Source: Chiridota heheva (Eukaryota > Echinodermata > Holothuroidea > Apodida > Chiridotidae). Taken from it: a stretch of 64,000 nt of DNA. The position numbers and the translations under genes were made by a program. Below the pieces are notes generated by a model. The model made no database searches. It was not told where the DNA came from and saw only the letters and a list, made by a program, of their open reading frames with translations. Positions 57,801 through 64,000 of this stretch are shown here, piece by piece. The first letter of the stretch is position 1; every line of letters begins with the position of its first letter. The DNA lies in NCBI GenBank assembly GCA_020152595.1, contig JAIGNY010000476.1:2213740-2277739 (forward strand), given 5' to 3'.

Positions 57801-58975
57801 TTTTGTTATATTTGCTTTGTGCAGGGCAAAGTGACCTGTGTGGCAATTCTTACTCTCTTATATGACGCGATTTCTAGTGTGAACTCTTGTTAAACTGTAC
57901 TTTCGAAAGAATGGGTATAGTGCCACAGGTTTCCATGACTGTTTTGCTTTACATCAATTACAAGTTTTGTCATATTTGCATTGTGCATAGGGAAAAGTCT
58001 GTCTTAAATATCGCAATTTTTATTGTAAACCTTTGTTAAACAGTATTTCCGTAAGAATGAGTATAGTGAAAAAGGTTTCCTGACTTTTTTGCACGACTTA
58101 AATTACAATTTTTGTCATATTTGCTTTGTGCAGGGCGAAGTGACCTGTGTGGCATTTCTCGATCTCTCAGATAACGCGATTTTTAGTGTCAACTTTTGTT
58201 AAACTGTACTTTCCAAAGAATAAGTATAGTGTAACAGACTTTTCAAGATTTTTGTTTGTTTGCACAATTTAAATTGCAATCTCTTATATCTTTGTTTTGT
58301 GCATGGGGCTTAACTTTGTTAAGCAGTACTTCCGAAAGAATGAGTATATTGAAACAAGTTTCTATGACTGCTTTTGCATGATTTAAATTACAAGTTTTGT
58401 CATATTTGCATTGTGCAGAGGGAAAAGTCTTTCAGAAATCGCAATTTTGAATGTAAACTCTTGTTAAACAGTATCTCCGTAAGAATGAGTATAGTTGAAA
58501 CAGGTTTTCATTACTATTTTTTCCACGATTTGGATGTCATTTTTGTGTGGCGTTTCTTGATTTCTCAGATACCGCCGTTTCTAGTGTCAACCCTTGCTAA
58601 ACACTAACTCGGAAAGAATGTGTACAGTGAAAAAGGACGACTTAAATTACAATTTTTGTCAAATTTGCATGGGGAAGTGTGTGATGTTTATCGATTTCCA
58701 GAAACCGCAATTTCTAGTTAAACTGTAGTTTCGAAAGAAAAAGTATAGTAAAACAAGTTTTCATGACTTTTTTTGCACAATTTAAAATTACATCTTTTTC
58801 ATCTTTGTTTTGTGCCAGAGTCAACGATTCTATGACTAGATCTCTCAAATACTTCAAATTTTAGTGTCCAATCCTTTGTAAAACAGTACTCCCGAAAGAA
58901 TGAGCATAGTGAAACAAAGTTTTCATGACTATTTTTTCCACGATTCAAATTTCAATTTTTGTGGCATTTCTTGAT
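48855..58975. repeat. 168-bp satellite, main block with 1.19- and 2.38-kb higher-order repeat
   Basis: About sixty units. The marker cttaactttgttaagcagta recurs at 50033, 51231, 52417, 53609, 55769, 57130 and 58309, mostly 1180-1200 bp apart (about seven units). Alternate copies match best, so the full higher-order period is about 2.38 kb: 48920-50280 matches 51300-52680, including the shared TTTTTCCACGATTTGG variant. The interval 53.9-56.4 kb is rearranged and partly degraded. Repeated short frames (for example at 49211 and 51591) are identical because the units are, and do not show coding. Confidence 0.9.
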
Positions 58976-61900
58976 AAATTCGTGATTATTCAACCATTTT
59001 ATTTATAAAATAGTTATCAATTATGATTTTATTTAATTTCATTTTGTGAATTCTTATTGTTCATTAATTTAGTTTTGAAATGTAGTCAATTCATAAGTTT
59101 TCAATTTTTCAATTCAATTCAATTAATTTCTTATTAATGATACTGTATTACCAAATTCAAGTTAATTATGGAATATTAAATTAATTTGTGGTTAGATTTT
59201 TTAGATAAAATGTATCAAATAATTACATTTCAAATGTTATTAACTTAAATATTTAAATTATAATTTTAATAATTTGATTATTAATGTTATTTCAATATTC
59301 TTGTATTTCTTTTAAATATTGTATTTGTTTTAAATCTCATTTTAGTAATTAAATTTCTAAGTTTTTGAAAAGGTTTCATTTTTTTTAGATTTATCAAATT
59401 TTTTATGCTTTCAGAAAGGATTTGTACAATTTATCTTATGAATTTAATGAATTTGTATACTTTTCGAAAATGTTAGTCAATTTAGAGTTTTAATCATTAA
59501 AGTTTATTATTTCAGAAGATTTAAACATTTTATTTACTTTATTAACAGTATTTGTATAGTAATGTTTACTTCAGATAAATTAATTTTAAATGTTCTTCAG
59601 ATGATGTGCATTTCTGATTTTCAAATGATTTTTTCATCTTTGTTAACTTACTTTCCAATATATAGTAACAGTTTGATTATTGTTACAATTAATGTTTTAA
59701 TTTTAAAGTTTTGTTTTGTTTAATTTGTTAATGTTTAAAGTATGACAGTTTAAGTTACTTTTAATTAAATTTCTTTAAAATTTTAAAGTTTAGACATTTA
59801 TTTTTTTCAATGATTGAGATGAACTTCTTTCAATGAATGTATGTGCCACAGTTTCATGACTTTTTGATTACTAATTACAAGTTTTTCATATTCTTGTCAT
59901 AGGAAATCTGCTTAAATATCAATTTTTATGAAACTTTGTTAAACGATTTCGTAAGAATGAGTATAGTGAAAAGTTTCTGACTTTTTGGACTTAAATTACA
60001 ATTTTATTTTGCTTTGTGCAGGGAAAGTCCTTTGATTCCACTCTCAATAGTTTTAGTTCAACTTTGTTAAATTACTTTCAAGAATAAGTATGTGAAAGAT
60101 TCAAGATTTTTTTTTTTCAAATTAAGTTTTATTATTTTTATTTGTGCATGAGTAATTTAACAGTTTCAAGAATTATATTGAAAAAGTTTTATCTTTTCAT
60201 GATTTAAATCAATTTTGTCATATTTCAATGTCGAAACTTTCAAATCAATTTGAAGTAACTCTGTAAACGTATTCGAAAATGAGTATATTGAACAGGTTTA
60301 TTCTATTTTCAATTTGTCATTTTTGGCTTCTTGATTTTCAATAGTTTCTAATCAACTTGTAAACACTATCGGAAGAATTTCTAAAAGTATTAAATTAATT
60401 TTTCAAAATTTGCAGAATTGATTTTATATTTCAATAATTTTGTAAACTGTCTTCAAAAAAGTGATATGAAAACAAGTTTTCATGACTTTTGCCAATTTAA
60501 TCATCTTTTTATCTTTTTTTGATAGTAAGATCTTTCTAGATCTCTAGATCTTCAATTTTGTGCAAATTTGTTAAACTTTCAATAATGAGATAGTGAAAAA
60601 TTTTATGATATTTTCAATTATTTCAATTTTGTGCATTTCTTGATTACTTGATACCCGTTTCTAGTCGGCCTTCAAAACTAACTAAAATGTAAGTGTAAAG
60701 AACTTAAGAATATTTTCAATTCATGAATTTGATGTATTTTTTCAAAGCCTTTTAGTTAAACTTGTAGTTTTGAAATGAGTTTTGTAACTAGTTAAGATAC
60801 GCATTCAGTTAACAAACAGTACTTAAATGATTTTTTCAAATCTTTTGACATTTTTGACATAATTCAATTTTATTCTTTTTTCAACAAGTGCCTTGTGGCA
60901 TTTTGATCTCAGATAGCTTTCAGTGTCAACCTGTTAAACACTTTCGAAGAATAAGTATTTAACAGATTAAATTGTTTGAAATTTATTATCTTTAACTTTT
61001 TTATGCTTAAGTACTTGAAAGAATGGTATTTGACAATTTATACTTTCAATAACAAGTTTTGTCTTTTCATTTAGAAATCTTCAAAATTCAATTTTTGTAA
61101 ACTTGTTAAACAGTATCCAAATGTTAGTAAAAGTTTCGATTTAGAATAAGTTTCAGTTTTCACTTCAATTGGTTGTAAATTTTTTATTGAGAATAGTGTT
61201 AGTTTGAGACTATTAATTGGATTTCAGACTTTTACCTATTTCTGAAGGTTTCACTTTTGAAACAGTTGATGTTTTTGACATATACACAATTTTTATTTCT
61301 TTTGCAGGCAAATGACTGAGTGGAACATTTAAGATTTTTCATTTTAACTCTTGTAAATTTCTTTTGCAGAAATCAAGTGTTTCTCTGTTTTGCTTTAATC
61401 ATTCTAAGTGTCAATTTGATTGTCATTGGAAAGATCTTTTAAATATTGCATTTTTATTGTGAATTTGTAAAATATTTGTAATAGTTAGTGAAAGATTTCT
61501 GACTTTTCTACTCTTAAATTACAATTTTCATATTTGCTTTGTTAAGCCGAAAACTGTGGATTTCGACTTCATACGATTTTTGTTCAACATTTAAATTTGT
61601 ACTTTCTTGCAAGAAAAGATTGTAAATTCAATTTTTTGTTTCACAATTTAAATCTATTCCTAATGATTTAGTAAAAGGTTCTACTTTTTACAGTACTTAA
61701 AAATGGTATTCTTTGTACAGAGAATTCTTGATTCTCGACTTCATGTATGCATATTTAAATTCAAGTTTTGTACATTATTTCAATATCAAGTTAAAAGCTT
61801 TCAAGATTTTTTGTTGCAAATTTAAATGAACTGTTAAATCTTTGTTTGATAACTATGTAACATCTTCAGTAATGAGATTAAAAGTTATACGTTTTCATGT

Positions 61901-64000
61901 TAATAATTTTTCATTATTCATTTGTGCGAATTTTGAATCCAATTACGCGTTTCTAGTTGTAACTCAAACACTAACGAATGATGTAGTGAAAAGGACGTTT
62001 AAATTACATTTTTCAATTTGATGGGAAGTTTGATTTTAATACGCTTTCTAAAACTGCAATTTGTAAACTACTCAAAAAGTTATAGTGAAAAACAATTTTC
62101 ATGATTTTTTAATTAGAATGTTATGTTTTCGATTTGAAACCAATTTCAGATCTGTACTAACTCAGAATACTAAAGTTTATGTCAATTTTTGTAATTTAAA
62201 ATACATCTTATACTAGTTTTTGATATTTTCACGTTAATTTCAATTATTGCATTTTGATTCAATACGTCTTCTAAGAAAGCTTAAACAAATTCAAGAATTT
62301 TTCAATAATGCAATTTTTGCATTCTTAATATCGCCATTTGTTGCAACTTACTGTAATTTGTAACGCAATTTCTCACTTTAAACTTGTGGCAAAAATGGTA
62401 TATTAACAAGTTTCAGAACATTTTCTAGTTCAAACGTTAGTAAACATTTCGAAAGAATTTGTAATCAAAATTCATTTCAACTTACATTTTCAAGATTAAA
62501 TTCAATTCATATTTTTCACTAATTCAATTTGTATTTTTGCGAGCAAAGTGCCTGTGACATTTTCTCATCTTAGCATTTTATAACCTTGAATTATTTCAAG
62601 ATGTATTGTAAGACTAATTTTTTTGCACAATTTAAACAATCTTATTTTGTTTTGTAAAGACTTTATCAAGTTTTCAATTATTTGACAATTTAATGATTTT
62701 TGCATTTTTTTGTCAATGATTATGTAAAGTTTCAGATATTTCAAGAATAGTTGAAACATGAAAGTTTCTGAAGAGTTGCTATTTGCAGATTTAATTACAT
62801 TTTTTCATCTTTGCATTTGCAGATGGGTTATTTTTTAAGTAGCTTTCGAATAACCTTGAAACAGTATCCTAAGAATGTTATAAAAGTTTCCTGACTTTTG
62901 ACGTTTAATTACTTTTTGTCAATTGTGTCATGGAACAGTTGTAAGTTTAATTACAGTACGATTTTTCATTAAGCTGTATTCGAAGAATAATAAATGAACA
63001 GTTTAAGATTTTTTCCTGATTTAGTAACTTTTTATTCTTTGACAGTAACTTTGAAGTTTTGTTACATTTAGACAATCTTTTTAATTTGTTTCGAAAGACT
63101 ATTGACAATTTTAATGCCTTTTTAACAGTTTACTACAAATAGTATAGGAAGGTTTCATGACTTTTCAATTTAAATTTAATCTTTTAAACATTGTAACTTT
63201 TTAGCAAATTTCTATTGACATGTAAACAGTTTCTGTAGATGTTAGTGAGGTCATGCTTTCATATTATACTTTGTTAGTTTGTACTTCTGAAGAGAACTAT
63301 ATGAAATTGTAATTTTTTCAGATTTAATGTCATTTGTATATTTAAACAAATTTTTGAATTTTTCTTATCTTTTGTGATGCTTTTTAACAGTACTTTGAAA
63401 GAAGAGATATTGAAACAGTTTCATTGCTTTTATCAATTTAAATTCATTGTCAATTTTGTGCAATTGAACGTATCTCAAGAATATGCAATTTTATTACTTT
63501 GTTAAACGTATTCTTGTAATGTTAAAAGGTTTACTACTTTGCAGATTAGAAATTAATTTTTTGTCAATTTGTTTGGATATTCCAATGTTTTTCATGTAAC
63601 TGTAAACTTACTTTTCAAAAAAATATGTGTAAACATTTCAAGATTCTTTTTGATTTAATTTTGTTATCTTTTATTTAATGCTTGAAAATTTTATTCAATC
63701 ATATCTAAAAGTATAGTTCAGCCTCATTACTCAATTTGAAAATGATTTTTTCATTTCTGTGATAGTTTGCGTTTGAACTGATTTCATTTTTAAAAATTAC
63801 CAAGATAAATTAAAGAACTGAAAGTATTTATTAACTTTCAATACATTTTGGATAATTATTTTGTCATTTGTTTTGGGAAAACTTAGTCGCATTTCTAGTA
63901 ACTTTTAGTCACTTTGAAAGTATTTGAATAAGAACAGACTTCAATTTTTGTTTGCACATTTAAAATCTCTTAATCTTTGTTTTGTGCAGAATGTTAACGT
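58976..64000. repeat. Degraded or mis-assembled continuation of the satellite
   Basis: After ggcatttcttgat at 58975 the sequence abruptly turns very AT-rich (58976-59830). It then follows the satellite order in a decimated form. For example 59940-60030 reads cgtaagaatgagtatagtg, then aaaagtttctgac, then gacttaaattacaatttt, then tttgctttgtgcaggg, the order of 58040-58140 with short gaps. Later stretches keep tracking the block that precedes them (60440-60560 follows 58740-58840). Losses are many, short and biased toward G and C. No gene can be read. The minus frame at 62565-62759 is noise. Confidence 0.75.

Noticed and set aside
48918..58607. Identical short frames repeated through the satellite
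   Set aside because: Identity reflects higher-order repeat copying; the frames break differently in neighbouring units.

Overview
The window is nuclear DNA of an animal. It has spliced coding exons, several families of LINE retrotransposon, cut-and-paste transposon remnants, satellite arrays and almost no other coding sequence. The mix of L2/CR1-group and I-group LINEs, hAT-like non-autonomous elements and a very large foldback element would suit a marine invertebrate deuterostome such as an echinoderm. That is an inference from repeat style only, because no species-diagnostic gene is present.

The one host gene I recognise is ABCF2 (ABC protein, subfamily F) on the minus strand. Its first coding exon (13061-13208) and second coding exon (6916-7122) join in phase across a 5.9-kb intron. 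The rest of the gene lies beyond the left edge. The intron holds the 3' end of one LINE (8177-8493), a direct-repeat copy (8535-9155), a decayed I-type LINE with an RNase H domain (about 9250-10770) and a 24-bp minisatellite (11610-12700).

Two copies of one roughly 1.06-kb hAT-like non-autonomous transposon sit either side of these exons in opposite orientation (1695-2758 and 15342-16399). Each has 8-bp target-site duplications, and the second interrupts a tandem array whose other units show the empty site. From 17.3 to 30 kb come more minisatellite, a foldback MITE (19653-20240), a 3.3-kb L2-like LINE on the minus strand (21226-24560), a short reverse transcriptase fragment (27720-28070) and a head-to-head tandem array (28800-29930).

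The most striking structure is a giant foldback element of about 12.2 kb (30675-42860) inserted in a satellite of about 168 bp. Its two inverted arms are 4.6-5.2 kb. Each ends in its own roughly 34-bp perfect or near-perfect hairpin and is built of tandem modules: a 117-126-bp module, a (GAA) tract reaching 93 pure repeats in the left arm, and a 193-bp unit with 386- and 771-bp higher-order periods. A 2.4-kb unique centre has no recognisable transposase. The right arm alone carries an insertion with promoter-like signals and a small cluster of short open frames.

From 42.9 kb to the end the window is essentially the 168-bp satellite, interrupted by a 3.6-kb LINE (45221-48854, minus strand) that encodes a PHD-like zinc finger, an endonuclease and a reverse transcriptase. 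In 48.85-58.97 kb the satellite has a higher-order repeat of about 1.19 and 2.38 kb. From 58976 to the end the same satellite order continues, but riddled with small deletions and depleted in G and C. I read that stretch as a probable consensus or assembly fault. No tRNA, rRNA or CRISPR was seen.
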